64,000 nucleotides of DNA from Pseudomonadota bacterium. Lineage in GTDB: Bacteria; Pseudomonadota; Alphaproteobacteria; Acetobacterales; Acetobacteraceae. Both the position numbers and the translations under genes were made by a program. The DNA lies in contig JAJZBM010000007.1 in assembly GCA_021798915.1 (NCBI GenBank), positions 1 through 64,000 of the forward strand, read 5' to 3'. Below the pieces are notes generated by a model. That model searched no databases. It saw only the letters and a list, made by a program, of their open reading frames with translations, and had not been told where the DNA came from. The stretch's first letter is position 1. Each line of letters starts with the position of its first letter. This document shows, piece by piece, positions 25,417 through 34,873 of this stretch.

Positions 25417-28248
25417 ATGACCCTGATCAAGGAAACCGATTACGGCACGCCGGAAGCGATCAACGAAAAGACCGTTTCGCTCACCATCGATGGCCATGAG
25501 GTCACGGTGGCGGAAGGCACCTCGATCATGCGCGCGGCGATGGAAGCCGGCATCGCGGTGCCGAAACTCTGCGCGACCGACAGTCTCGGCGCTTTCGGCT
25601 CGTGCCGGCTCTGTCTCGTCGAAATCGAAGGCCGCGCCGGCACCCCGGCCTCCTGCACGACGCCGGTTGCGGCCGGCATGGTGGTTGCGACGCAGACCGG
25701 GCGGCTTGCGAAACTCCGCCGCGGGGTCATGGAACTCTACATCTCCGACCATCCGCTGGATTGTCTCACCTGTGCGGCCAACGGCGATTGCGAATTGCAG
25801 GACATGGCCGGCGCGGTCGGCCTGCGCGAAGTTCGTTACGGCTATGACGGCGCCAATCATTTCGCCGCGGCGCAAGACACCTCCAATCCCTATTTCGCCT
25901 TCGATCCCGCCAAATGCATCGTCTGCTCGCGCTGCGTGCGCGCCTGCGAGGAGGTGCAGGGCACGTTTGCGCTGACCATCGCCGGGCGCGGCTTCGCCTC
26001 CAAGGTCGCGACCGGGAGCGATGATTTCCTGTCCTCCGAATGCGTCTCCTGCGGCGCCTGCGTGCAGGCCTGCCCGACCGCGACGCTGATCGAGAAATCG
26101 GTGGTCGAGATCGGCCAGCCCGAACATTCCGTCGTCACCACCTGCGCTTATTGCGGCGTCGGCTGCAATTTCAAGGCCGAGATGCGCGGCGAGCAGGTGG
26201 TGCGCATGGTGCCGTACAAAGACGGCAAGGCCAATCACGGCCATTCCTGCGTCAAGGGCCGCTTCGCCTTCGGCTATGCGACCCATCGCGAGCGCATTCT
26301 GACGCCGATGATACGCGACAACATCACCGACCCCTGGCGCAAAGTGAGCTGGGAGGAGGCGATCGCCCATACCGCCGCGGCGTTCAAGCGGATTCAGGCG
26401 ACCTACGGCAAGGACGCGGTCGGCGGCATCACCTCCTCGCGCTGCACCAATGAGGAGACCTATCTCGTCCAGCAATTGGTGCGCGCCGGTTTCGGCAACA
26501 ACAATGTCGATACCTGCGCCCGCGTCTGCCATTCGCCGACCGGCTACGGCCTGAAATCGACCTTCGGCACCTCCGCCGGGACGCAAGATTTCGATTCCGT
26601 CGATGAAAGCGACGTCATCCTGGTGATCGGCGCCAATCCGACCGACGCGCATCCGGTGTTCGCCTCGCGCATGAAGCGGCGGCTCCGCGCCGGCGCCAAG
26701 CTGATCGTCATCGATCCGCGCCGCATCGATCTCGTCCGCTCGCCGCATATCGAGGCGAGCCATCATCTGCCGATCCGTCCTGGCACCAACGTCGCGATGG
26801 TCAATGCGCTCGCCCATGTCATCGTCACCGAGGGGTTGGTGAACGAGGCCTTCGTGCGCGACTATTGCGAGTGGGATGCGTTCCAGGACTGGGCGGAGTT
26901 CATCGCCCGCCCCGAAAACAGCCCCGAGACGGTGGCGGCGGTTGCCGGTGTCCCCGCCGAGGAGATCCGGAAAGCGGCGCGCCTTTATGCAACCGGCGGC
27001 AATGCCGCGATCTATTACGGGCTCGGCGTCACCGAGCACAGCCAGGGCACGACGACGGTGATCGCGATCGCCAATCTCGCCATGGCGACCGGAAATATCG
27101 GCCGCCGCGGTGTCGGCGTGAACCCGCTGCGCGGCCAGAACAACGTCCAGGGCTCGTGCGACATGGGCAGCTTCCCGCACGAACTGCCCGGCTATCGTCA
27201 TATCTCCGAGCCCGCGACCCGCGCGATCTATGAGAAAATCTGGGGGGTCGCGCTCGATGCCGAGCCTGGCTTGCGCATTCCCAACATGATCGACGCGGCG
27301 GTGGATGGCTCCTTCAAGGGGCTCTACATCCAGGGCGAGGACATCGTGCAATCCGACCCCGACACCCAGCACATGATCGCCGGGCTTTCGGCGATGGAAT
27401 GCGTCGTGGTGCAGGATCTGTTCCTCAACGAGACCGCGAATTACGCCCATGTCTTCCTGCCGGGATCGAGCTTCCTCGAAAAAGACGGCACCTTCACCAA
27501 TGCCGAGCGGCGGATCAATCGCGTCCGCCGGGTGATGCGCCCGAAAAACGGCTATGCCGACTGGGAAATCACCCAGATGCTGTCGAACGCGCTCGGCTAT
27601 CCGATGCACTATCCCGATCCCGCCGCGATCATGGACGAGATCGCCCGCACCACGCCGAGCTTCGCCGGCGTTTCCTTCGCCCTCCTCGATCGCGTCGGCT
27701 CGGTGCAATGGCCGTGCAACGAGGCGGCGCCGGAGGGCACGCCGACCATGCATATCGGCGGTTTCGTGCGCGGGCAGGGGCATTTCATGATCACCGAATA
27801 CGTCGCGACCGAGGAGCGGAGCGGGCCGCGCTTCCCGCTGCTCCTCACCACCGGGCGCATCCTCTCGCAATACAATGTCGGCGCCCAGACGCGGCGCACC
27901 GATAACAGCGTCTGGCATGAGGAGGATCGGCTGGAAATCCATCCCCATGACGCCGAGCAGCGCGGCATCCGCGATGGCGACTGGGTGAAGCTCGAAAGCC
28001 GCGCCGGGGCGACGGCGCTCCGCGCCCTCATCACCGACCGCGTCGCCCCTGGCGTGGTCTACACCACCTTCCACCACCCCGACACGCAAGCCAATGTCGT
28101 CACCACGGAGTTTTCCGACTGGGCGACCAACTGCCCGGAATACAAGGTGACGGCGGTGCAGGTCGCGCGCGCCAACGGGCCGACCGAGTGGCAGGAGAGC
28201 TATCGTCAGCACGCCGAACGGAGCCGGCGTATCCTGGCCGCGGAATGA
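25417..28248 (+). CDS. fdsA: NAD-dependent formate dehydrogenase alpha (molybdopterin) subunit
   Basis: A 943-residue catalytic subunit oxidising formate to CO2. Order: N-terminal [2Fe-2S] domain (CATDSLGAFGSCRLC), NuoG-like His/Cys segment (CLTCAANGDCELQDM), two [4Fe-4S] sets (CIVCSRCVRAC and CVSCGACVQACP), the cluster CAYCGVGC, then the bis-MGD domain. The metal ligand is Cys371 in ARVCHSPTGYGL, so this is a cysteine and not a selenocysteine enzyme. SD sequence AGGAGG precedes the ATG. It overlaps fdhD by 4 bp. Confidence 0.97.
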   Translation: MTLIKETDYGTPEAINEKTVSLTIDGHEVTVAEGTSIMRAAMEAGIAVPKLCATDSLGAFGSCRLCLVEIEGRAGTPASCTTPVAAGMVVATQTGRLAKLRRGVMELYISDHPLDCLTCAANGDCELQDMAGAVGLREVRYGYDGANHFAAAQDTSNPYFAFDPAKCIVCSRCVRACEEVQGTFALTIAGRGFASKVATGSDDFLSSECVSCGACVQACPTATLIEKSVVEIGQPEHSVVTTCAYCGVGCNFKAEMRGEQVVRMVPYKDGKANHGHSCVKGRFAFGYATHRERILTPMIRDNITDPWRKVSWEEAIAHTAAAFKRIQATYGKDAVGGITSSRCTNEETYLVQQLVRAGFGNNNVDTCARVCHSPTGYGLKSTFGTSAGTQDFDSVDESDVILVIGANPTDAHPVFASRMKRRLRAGAKLIVIDPRRIDLVRSPHIEASHHLPIRPGTNVAMVNALAHVIVTEGLVNEAFVRDYCEWDAFQDWAEFIARPENSPETVAAVAGVPAEEIRKAARLYATGGNAAIYYGLGVTEHSQGTTTVIAIANLAMATGNIGRRGVGVNPLRGQNNVQGSCDMGSFPHELPGYRHISEPATRAIYEKIWGVALDAEPGLRIPNMIDAAVDGSFKGLYIQGEDIVQSDPDTQHMIAGLSAMECVVVQDLFLNETANYAHVFLPGSSFLEKDGTFTNAERRINRVRRVMRPKNGYADWEITQMLSNALGYPMHYPDPAAIMDEIARTTPSFAGVSFALLDRVGSVQWPCNEAAPEGTPTMHIGGFVRGQGHFMITEYVATEERSGPRFPLLLTTGRILSQYNVGAQTRRTDNSVWHEEDRLEIHPHDAEQRGIRDGDWVKLESRAGATALRALITDRVAPGVVYTTFHHPDTQANVVTTEFSDWATNCPEYKVTAVQVARANGPTEWQESYRQHAERSRRILAAE

Positions 28249-29081
28249 CCCTCCCGGCGCCGATCCTCGCGAGTGCGCCGCTGGTCTGGCGGGAGGCGGG
28301 CGCGGCGCGCGGCCTCCGCCACATCCCGGAGGAAACCGCGGTCGCGCTCACCTATGGCCGCGCGACATATGCGGTGATGATGGCGACCCCGGCCGATCTC
28401 GATGATTTCGCCTGGGGGTTCACGCGCAATGAGGGGCTGATCGACGCCGCCCGCGACATCATCGCCTGCGAGACCATCCCCCGCGACATCGCGGGCGAGG
28501 CCGCGATCGAGCTCCGCCTCGATCTCGCGCCGGAGCGCGAAGATGCGCTCTGGTCGCGTAAGCGTCGCCTTCTCGGTGCGACTGGCTGCGGGCTTTGCGG
28601 TATGGAAAGCCTGGAAGCGGCGCTCGCGCCCTCGCCGGCGATCGCAAGCGACCTCCGGCTCGACGCGGCGGCGCTGGCCGCGGCGATGGCCGGTCTCGGC
28701 GCCCGCCAGGATCTGAACCGGCAGAGCCACGCCCTGCACGCCGCCGCCTTCTACCAGCCCGGGCGCGGCATCGTCGCGGTGCGGGAAGATGTCGGGCGGC
28801 ACAACGCGCTCGACAAGCTCGCCGGCGCCCTGCTCCGCGCCGGCATCGCGCCGGCGTCTGGCGCCGTCCTGCTGACTTCGCGGGTTTCGGTCGAAATGGT
28901 GCAGAAAGTGGCGCGGATGGGCTGCGCGATCCTCCTCGCCGTTTCCGCCCCGACCGGTCTCGCCCTGCGCCGCGCCGAGCGCAGCGGCATCACCCTCGCC
29001 GCCATCGCCCGCGCCGACGGGTTCGAGATCTTCACCCATCGCCCGCGCATCGTTATGGAAAGCACGGTCCATGCCGCCTGA
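28245..29081 (+). CDS. fdhD: Formate dehydrogenase accessory sulfurtransferase FdhD
   Basis: A 278-residue maturation factor (FdsC in fds operons) that transfers sulfur to the molybdenum cofactor before insertion into FdsA. Conserved GATGCGLCGMES carries the C-x2-C sulfur relay. GIVAVREDVGRHNALDKLAGALL and LLTSRVSVEMVQKVARMG are family signatures. The start ATG overlaps the fdsA stop (ATGA). Operonic between fdsA and fdsD. Confidence 0.95.
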   Translation: MTLPAPILASAPLVWREAGAARGLRHIPEETAVALTYGRATYAVMMATPADLDDFAWGFTRNEGLIDAARDIIACETIPRDIAGEAAIELRLDLAPEREDALWSRKRRLLGATGCGLCGMESLEAALAPSPAIASDLRLDAAALAAAMAGLGARQDLNRQSHALHAAAFYQPGRGIVAVREDVGRHNALDKLAGALLRAGIAPASGAVLLTSRVSVEMVQKVARMGCAILLAVSAPTGLALRRAERSGITLAAIARADGFEIFTHRPRIVMESTVHAA

Positions 29082-29295
29082 AAAACTGACCATGATGGCA
29101 AACCAGATCGGCCGCTTCTTCGCCCATCTCGGCCCCGCGCGCGCGCCCGAGGAGATTGCCGATCATCTGCTGAAATTCTGGGATCCGCGCATGCGCCGCG
29201 AAATCATCGCCCATGTCGCGTCCGGCGGCGGCGGTCTCGATCCGCTCGCCGCCGCGGCGGTCGCGCTGCTGGCGAAGGAGGTCAAGGTTTCTTGA
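29071..29295 (+). CDS. fdsD: Formate dehydrogenase delta subunit
   Basis: A 74-residue small subunit found only in fds-type formate dehydrogenases, needed for assembly or stability. The typical core is LTMMANQIGRFFAHLG then EEIADHLLKFWDPRMRREI. The start ATG overlaps fdhD by 11 bp. An internal ATG at MMANQIG is also possible. Confidence 0.92.
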   Translation: MPPEKLTMMANQIGRFFAHLGPARAPEEIADHLLKFWDPRMRREIIAHVASGGGGLDPLAAAAVALLAKEVKVS

Positions 29296-29400
29296 TCTTT
29301 CGCATCGTCACCGGCATCGTGTAATATCGTGTCGTGATATCGTATCGATTCGTCCAAGCGAACATCGTCCAGGAAAACGGCTGAGGGAAGAAAGAAAACC

Positions 29401-31044
29401 ATGTCGCGAGCAGACATCGTGTCCACGGGGACAATGCCGGCACCGGCCGGTTTTCTCGATCGTGAGCGCAGCATCGCCGGGCCCAATTTCAACCGCTGGC
29501 TGGTCCCGCCAGCCGCGCTCGCCATCCATCTCTGTATCGGCATGGCCTATGGATTTTCGGTGTTCTGGCTGCCGATGTCGCGGCTGATCCCGAACGCCGA
29601 TGCCAAAGCCTGCGCGATGCAGGGTTTCGGCGCGGAATTATTCACGACGACCTGTAATTGGAGCGTGCCCTCCGTCACCCATGTCTTCGAGATTTTCATC
29701 GCCGTTCTCGGCATCTCGGCGGCGATCTGGGGGGGGTGGCTGGAACATGCCGGGCCACGCAAGGCGGGCTTCATTTCCGCTTTGTGCTGGGGCGGCGGCC
29801 TCATCCTGCTCGGCGGCGCGGTCTCGGTCCACCAGCTTTGGCTGGTCTATATCATCGCGGTGATTTGCGGCATCGGCCAGGGACTCGGCTATATCACCCC
29901 GGTTTCGACCCTGATCAAATGGTTCCCCGACCGGCGCGGGCTCGCGACCGGCTTCGCGATCATGGGCTACGGGGGCGGGGCGATGGTCGGCGCGCCACTC
30001 GCGGTCTGGATGATGGGGCATTTTGCGACCAGCGGCATTCAGGGCGTGAGCGGGGCGCTGATCGGCCTCGGCGTCATCTATTTTCTGTTCATGAGCGCCG
30101 GCGCCTTCGGTTTTCGCGTCGCGCCTACGGGTTGGTATCCGGTCGGTTTCACGCCCGGGGCGGACGGCCGGAAGCGGGAGATGATCACCCGCAATCACGT
30201 GCATTTGTCGCAATCGATCCGCACCCCGCAATTCTGGCTGATCTGGGGCGTTTTGTGCCTCAACGTCACCGCCGGCATCGGCGTGATTTCGATGGCGAGC
30301 CCGATGTTGCAGGACGTGTTCGGCGCCAAGCTGATCGGCGGGGGAGAGGCCTCGGCCGCCGCACAGCGCGCCGCGGTCGCCGCCGCGGCGGCGGGGCTGG
30401 TCGGGCTGATCAGCCTGTTCAATGCCCTCGGGCGCATCTTCTGGGCGTCGCTCTCCGACAAGATCGGCCGCAAGAATATGTATTACACGATCTTCGTGAT
30501 CGGCATCGTGTTGTACTGTCTGCTGCCGACCTGGGGCAGCCTCGGCCTGCCATCTCTGTTCGTGCTGTCGGTCTGCATCATTCTCAGCATGTATGGCGGT
30601 GGCTTCGCAACCGTGCCGGCCTATCTCGCCGATATTTTCGGCTCGCAAATGGTCGGCGCGATCCATGGCCGGCTGATCACCGCCTGGTCGGTCGCGGGCG
30701 TCGCCGGACCGGCGCTGATCGCCGGCCTCCGCCAGTTCGAAATCGCCCAGGGCGTCGCCCATAACCAAGTCTATGATATTACGCTCTATATCATGGCCGG
30801 GCTGCTCCTCGGCGGGTTGATCTGCAATTTCTTCGTCAAGCCGGTGCATGAGAAATACCACATGACCGACGAGGAACTGGCCCGCGAGCGCGCCCTGGTG
30901 CGGGAAGACAAAGTTTCCGCCAATGCCGAGACGGCGGCGCGCGGTGGGTTTGGGATCGGGGGTGCGCTGGCCTGGCTCGCGGTCGGCGTGCCCTTCCTGA
31001 TCGGCCTCTATATCGCCCTCGCCAAAGCGGTGGCTTTGTTCTGA
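29401..31044 (+). CDS. MFS transporter, oxalate/formate antiporter-like
   Basis: A 547-residue inner-membrane carrier of about 12 transmembrane helices, OxlT/YhjX branch. The first helix HLCIGMAYGFSVFWLPM is typical. A loop of about 30 residues with two cysteines (KACAMQGFGAELFTTTCNW) and an Ala-rich cytoplasmic stretch around residues 316-330 are extra to the shortest members. SLSDKIGRKNMYY is the MFS inter-domain motif. It lies about 100 bp downstream of fdsD, so formate or a related carboxylate is a plausible substrate. No oxalyl-CoA decarboxylase is present in the window. Ends in a C-terminal helix beyond the usual 12. Confidence 0.85.
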   Translation: MSRADIVSTGTMPAPAGFLDRERSIAGPNFNRWLVPPAALAIHLCIGMAYGFSVFWLPMSRLIPNADAKACAMQGFGAELFTTTCNWSVPSVTHVFEIFIAVLGISAAIWGGWLEHAGPRKAGFISALCWGGGLILLGGAVSVHQLWLVYIIAVICGIGQGLGYITPVSTLIKWFPDRRGLATGFAIMGYGGGAMVGAPLAVWMMGHFATSGIQGVSGALIGLGVIYFLFMSAGAFGFRVAPTGWYPVGFTPGADGRKREMITRNHVHLSQSIRTPQFWLIWGVLCLNVTAGIGVISMASPMLQDVFGAKLIGGGEASAAAQRAAVAAAAAGLVGLISLFNALGRIFWASLSDKIGRKNMYYTIFVIGIVLYCLLPTWGSLGLPSLFVLSVCIILSMYGGGFATVPAYLADIFGSQMVGAIHGRLITAWSVAGVAGPALIAGLRQFEIAQGVAHNQVYDITLYIMAGLLLGGLICNFFVKPVHEKYHMTDEELARERALVREDKVSANAETAARGGFGIGGALAWLAVGVPFLIGLYIALAKAVALF

Positions 31045-31080
31045 AGCGTGGGGTGGGGGAAGGGATAAGGGGAAGAAAGC

Positions 31081-31115
31081 GGTTCTTTTTTGAAAAAAAG
31101 AACCAAAAAACTTTT
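31081..31115. repeat. Type A hairpin repeat, copy A3
   Basis: GGTTCTTTTTT/AAAAAAGAACC palindrome with its A-run tail, ending one base before the argJ stop codon and 36 bp after the MFS gene. Position between convergent genes suits a bidirectional terminator. Confidence 0.8.
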
Positions 31116-32351
31116 TCAGCTCCGGTAGCTGCCGTTGATGTCGATATAGCCGTGGGTGAGGTCACAGGTCCATAAAGTGGCCTTGCCCCGGCCGAGGCCG
31201 AGATCGACGGCGATCGCGATCTCGCGCCCGCGCATATGCGCGATGACCGGGGCTTCGTCATAACCGGGGACGACGGCGCCATCCCGCGCCATCCATACGC
31301 CGCCGATCGCGATCGCGAGGCGGTCCCGGTCCGCCGGCTCCCCGGCTTTGCCGACCGCCATCACGATCCGGCCCCAATTCGCATCCTCCCCGGCGATTGC
31401 GGTCTTGACCAGGGGCGAATCGGCGATCGCGCGGGCGATGCGTCTGGCTGAACGCGAAGATACCGCGCCATGGACATCGATGCGGATGAGCTTCTGCGCC
31501 CCCTCGCCATCCCGCACCACCTGAAGGGCGAGATCGTGCAAAACCTCGGCCAGTGCCGCCGAGAAGGCGCGCAACACCGCCCCGCCGGCGGCCGGAACCG
31601 GCGCGTGGCGGGCCTGGCCGGTTGCGAACAAAAGTACGGTGTCAGAGGTCGACGTGTCGGAATCGACGGTGATCGCGTTGAAACTGCCGCCGATCCCGCC
31701 ATTCAGACAGGTTTGCAGGGCAAAGGCGGGGATCTTGGCGTCGGTGAACACGAAACAGAGCATCGTCGCCATGTCCGGGGCGATCATGCCGCTCCCCTTG
31801 GCGATGCCGGTGATCCGCACCTCCTCACCGCCGATCCGGGCGGTGCGCGTCGCCGCCTTGGGGAACGTGTCGGTGGTCATGATGGCGCGCGCCGCCTCCG
31901 CCAGCCGGTCGGCGCCAAGATCGGCATGGATCGCGGGCAGCGCCGCGGTCAGGCGCGCAACCGGCAGCACCTCCCCGATCACCCCGGTGGAGGCCAGGAA
32001 AACCTCCTGCGCCGGGCAGCCGATCAGCCTCCCCGCCGCCTCGGCGGTCGCGCGGACGGCGTCGCTCCCGGCGCGGCCGGTGAAGACATTGGCGTTGCCG
32101 GCATTGACGACGAGGCCGCGCGCCCGGCCCTCCGGCAAAATGGCGCGGCACCATTCGACCGGCGCGCCGGGGCAGCGATTACGGGTGAACACGCCGGCGA
32201 CCGTCGTCCCCGGCGCGAATTCGGCGACCAAAACATCGGTGCGGCCCTGATAGCGGATGCCCGCCGCCGCAACGCCGAGCCGGACCCCGGCCAGCGGCGG
32301 CAGCGCCGGCAACGGCAGAGCGAGCGGCGAAACCGCGGCGGGGGCGGCCAT
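31116..32351 (-). CDS. argJ: Bifunctional glutamate N-acetyltransferase / N-acetylglutamate synthase
   Basis: A 411-residue enzyme of the cyclic arginine pathway, moving acetyl groups from N-acetylornithine to glutamate. It is made as one chain that self-cleaves. The cleavage/nucleophile Thr196 lies in KGSGMIAPDMATMLCF. GEDANWGRIVMAVGKAG and the C-terminal DLTHGYIDINGSYRS are diagnostic. The start overlaps no neighbour; the parvulin gene ends 12 bp upstream, on the same strand. Confidence 0.96.
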   Translation of the reverse strand: MAAPAAVSPLALPLPALPPLAGVRLGVAAAGIRYQGRTDVLVAEFAPGTTVAGVFTRNRCPGAPVEWCRAILPEGRARGLVVNAGNANVFTGRAGSDAVRATAEAAGRLIGCPAQEVFLASTGVIGEVLPVARLTAALPAIHADLGADRLAEAARAIMTTDTFPKAATRTARIGGEEVRITGIAKGSGMIAPDMATMLCFVFTDAKIPAFALQTCLNGGIGGSFNAITVDSDTSTSDTVLLFATGQARHAPVPAAGGAVLRAFSAALAEVLHDLALQVVRDGEGAQKLIRIDVHGAVSSRSARRIARAIADSPLVKTAIAGEDANWGRIVMAVGKAGEPADRDRLAIAIGGVWMARDGAVVPGYDEAPVIAHMRGREIAIAVDLGLGRGKATLWTCDLTHGYIDINGSYRS

Positions 32352-32362
32352 CCGCGCGCCGG

Positions 32363-33352
32363 TTACGGCGTTTTGCCGCCCGGGGGCGGCGGTTCGGCAC
32401 CCGGCATGCCCGGCGGCTCCGCCTGATCGGTCGGGCGCACCGGCGAGCCGTCGAGATTGAAACGCTCGATCTGGGCGCCTTTGCGGGCTTCCTCGATCTC
32501 CTTCTGCACCGCGTCCTGGATCGCCTTCTGGCGCAACTGGTCGCGCGCCTCGGCGAAGGTCTGCGGCGGCGCGGTGCGGCGCTCGACCACCTGGATCACA
32601 TGCCAGCCATAGCGGGTATGCACCGGCTTGGTGGTGAACTGGCCGGGTTTGAGGGCGAAGGCGGCATCGCTGAATTCGGGCAGCATGTCGCCCTTTTTGA
32701 ACCAGCCGAGATCGCCGCCATTGGCGCCGGCGGGGTCGGTGCTGTCCTTCTTGGCGAGCGTCGCGAAATCGGCGCCGCCCTGCAGCTCCTTGATCACGTT
32801 ATCGGCCGCCGCCTCGGTCGGAACCAGGATGTGGCGCGCATGCACCTCCTCCTCGCCCGGCTTGCCGGCGATCTCCTTCTGATAGGCCGCCTGTAGCGCC
32901 TGTTCGGTGATCGCGGGGGCGACGGCGCGGTTGATCAGCGCGTTCTGGAGCGCCATGTCGGCGGCGTCCTCCATCTCGTGCTTGACCGCCGGGTCTTTTT
33001 GCAGATTTTCCTTGCGCGCCCGCTGCACCAGGAGATCGCGGTCGATGATCTGATCGATCAGGATCGGATACAGCATGTTGGGCGGCATGTTGCGCAACTG
33101 CTCGGGGAGATTCTGGGCGAGGTTTTCGAGATCGCTCAGATGCTCGTCACGCCCGTTGACCCGCGCCACCACCGGGTCGGGCTTGGCGGCGGGCACATTC
33201 GCCCCCTGGGGTAATGCCCCTTGGGGAGGAGTTCCGGCGGCGGGCGCGTTCGCCCCGGGCGCCGGCGTGCTTTGGGCGAAGGCGAAAGCGAGCGGCGCGG
33301 CGGCGCCAAGGGCGCTGCCGAGCATCAGGGTGGAAAGCCGCAAAATCCGCAT
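32363..33352 (-). CDS. Periplasmic parvulin-type peptidyl-prolyl isomerase
   Basis: A 329-residue exported PpiC/SurA-like foldase. Signal peptide MRILRLSTLMLGSALGAAAP, probable cleavage at AFA-QS. A Pro/Gly-rich linker, a SurA-like N-domain (PVVARVNGRDEHLSDLENLAQ, LIDQIIDRDLLVQRARK), then the parvulin domain: VHARHILVPTEAAADNVIKEL, GGDLGWFKKGDMLPEFSDAAF, and HTRYGWHVIQVVERR. ATG 33352 is chosen for the signal peptide. A Pro-rich C-terminal tail follows. Confidence 0.92.
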   Translation of the reverse strand: MRILRLSTLMLGSALGAAAPLAFAFAQSTPAPGANAPAAGTPPQGALPQGANVPAAKPDPVVARVNGRDEHLSDLENLAQNLPEQLRNMPPNMLYPILIDQIIDRDLLVQRARKENLQKDPAVKHEMEDAADMALQNALINRAVAPAITEQALQAAYQKEIAGKPGEEEVHARHILVPTEAAADNVIKELQGGADFATLAKKDSTDPAGANGGDLGWFKKGDMLPEFSDAAFALKPGQFTTKPVHTRYGWHVIQVVERRTAPPQTFAEARDQLRQKAIQDAVQKEIEEARKGAQIERFNLDGSPVRPTDQAEPPGMPGAEPPPPGGKTP

Positions 33353-33402
33353 GGAAGTTCCCGCTACGAGGCGCCGGGTGTTGCCCACCCGGCGCATGTT
33401 GT

Positions 33403-33759
33403 TCAGCCCAGGGCCGCCTGGACCTTCCGCACGATCTCGGCGAAGGCCGGCGCGTCGTCATAGGCGATCGCCGCCAGCACCTTGCGATCCATCTCGATGC
33501 CGGCGCGCTTCAGCCCGGCGATGAATTTCGAATAGGTGAGGCCGTGTTCGCGCACCGCGGCGTTGATGCGCTGGATCCAGAGGGCGCGGAAATCGCGCTT
33601 CTTGACCCGGCGGTCACGATAGGCATAGCGCAGCGCCTTTTCGAGGCGCTCCAGCGCGATGCGGTAATTGGTGGACGAGCGGCCGACATAGCCCTTCGCC
33701 TGGTCGAGAACTTTTTTGTGCCGGGCGTGAGAGGTCACGCCGCGTTTGACGCGTGCCAT
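33403..33759 (-). CDS. rplT: 50S ribosomal protein L20
   Basis: A 118-residue large-subunit protein. [20 protein letters not shown] and [19 protein letters not shown] are diagnostic. It follows rpmI by 12 bp in the usual order. infC, often upstream, is not in this locus. Confidence 0.98.
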   Translation of the reverse strand: MARVKRGVTSHARHKKVLDQAKGYVGRSSTNYRIALERLEKALRYAYRDRRVKKRDFRALWIQRINAAVREHGLTYSKFIAGLKRAGIEMDRKVLAAIAYDDAPAFAEIVRKVQAALG

Positions 33760-33771
33760 TGCTTTATCTCC

Positions 33772-33975
33772 TCAGCCGAGCCCGTACGGCGCCCATTGCT
33801 TGACGGTGAGCCCGTCCGCATGGGTGAGCACCTGGGTGCGACGATTGCTGCGCTTGGCCTTCTGGCTGCGCGCCGAAAGATTGTGCCGCTTCTTGCCGGG
33901 GCCGGCGAGAACCTTGCCCGTCGCGGTGATCTTGAATCGCTTCTTGACCGAGGATTTGGTCTTCATCTTGGGCAT
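33772..33975 (-). CDS. rpmI: 50S ribosomal protein L35
   Basis: A 67-residue basic protein, [20 protein letters not shown], with the family [17 protein letters not shown] 33975 is chosen on homology and has GGAAAGGAGAG upstream. Co-transcribed with rplT. Confidence 0.97.
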   Translation of the reverse strand: MPKMKTKSSVKKRFKITATGKVLAGPGKKRHNLSARSQKAKRSNRRTQVLTHADGLTVKQWAPYGLG

Positions 33976-34437
33976 TTCGCTCTCCTTTCCGAAAGGGGCG
34001 CGCCGAGAAGGCACGCGATCGCGGCCGGGCATGCCCTCTTCGCCCGGGCGCGCGAGATCAAGGGCGGCTCTCTAGCAGCCCGGCTCCGCCCTGACAAGGC
34101 GGTGCCGCACCATCGGGGCGGCGAAGGAAGGATCTTCTTTTTCTGAAGAAAAAGAAGCAAAAAGACTTTCATTCCGTTTTCTTGGCGCGGCAGTGTCGAA
34201 GGCAGCAATGCAACCCCCGGGTGCGGCGGGCCAATCAATGTCGAGGATGTCCCGAGATCTGTTGAAACGCGGCTCCGGCTTTCGTCACAGTATGTTACGT
34301 CGTTGACATTGGGGGGTAATAATGAAAGCCTCGATTGGCGACGTATCTACTGGCCCGCGCAAACGCCGCGAGCCGGTATGGTGACGGTCCATGAGATGTC
34401 GTTACGATGTCATCGCCCCTGGCGGAGGCGCCTTATC
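33976..34437. other. Intergenic region rpmI / HMA-like gene, with hairpin repeat B2
   Basis: 462 bp between divergent genes. It holds a type B hairpin (CTTCTTTTT/AAAAAGAAG, 34134-34157, tail to about 34176). A possible 20-codon leader frame lies at 34322-34384, with a G-run 6 bp before its ATG. The rpmI and HMA-like gene promoters must be here. No known riboswitch was recognised. Confidence 0.55.
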
Positions 34438-34869
34438 GTGATAAAAATCGGTCTCATTCGTCGTCGCAATGCCTGTCCGATGCGGGATAGAAGACGAAAT
34501 CTTCGCCTCTCCGCCTATCTCCTTGCCAGCGTGATGGGCGCGTTGTCGCCCGTGGCCGTGCCCCCGGCGATGGCCGCCGATCAGGCGCCGGTGAAACCCG
34601 CTTTGCCGCCCGGCTATGGCGAGGTGCAGGTGGTGGTGCTCGGGGTCACGGCGCCGTTTTTCACCTTCGGCCTCGTCAAGCGGTTCGAGCAGATTCCCGG
34701 TGTCGAACATGCGTCGTTCAACCTCAAGCGCGGCACCGCCGATGTCATCGTGAAACCCGGCGCCACCGTCACCGACGATGATCTGCGCCATGCGGTGCGT
34801 AACGCCTCGTTTTCCATCGGGTCGATCCACTGGATCGCGCATCCATCCGCCAAAGCCGTGGAAAATTGA
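34438..34869 (+). CDS. Exported HMA-like domain protein lacking the metal-binding cysteines
   Basis: A 143-residue protein from GTG 34438, chosen because GGAGG lies about 9 bp upstream; ATG 34480 is an alternative. Signal peptide LRLSAYLLASVMGALSPVA with likely cleavage at AMA-AD. The mature part has the ferredoxin-like HMA layout (EVQVVVLGVTAPFFTFGLV, IPGVEHASFNLKRGTADVIV, DDDLRHAVRNASFSIGSI) like MerP. The C-x2-C loop is replaced by TAPFF, so it probably does not bind metal in the usual way. The next gene, a beta-barrel, starts 4 bp after its stop. Confidence 0.7.
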   Translation: MIKIGLIRRRNACPMRDRRRNLRLSAYLLASVMGALSPVAVPPAMAADQAPVKPALPPGYGEVQVVVLGVTAPFFTFGLVKRFEQIPGVEHASFNLKRGTADVIVKPGATVTDDDLRHAVRNASFSIGSIHWIAHPSAKAVEN

Positions 34870-34873
34870 GACG

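Noticed and set aside
23836-28212. Very long open frame (about 1450 codons) on the minus strand opposite fdsGBA
   Set aside because: Antisense shadow in GC-rich DNA. The plus-strand frames have full-length, motif-complete Fds subunits.
25417-28248. Selenocysteine formate dehydrogenase
   Set aside because: The metal-ligand position is a cysteine codon (Cys371) and no in-frame TGA is present.
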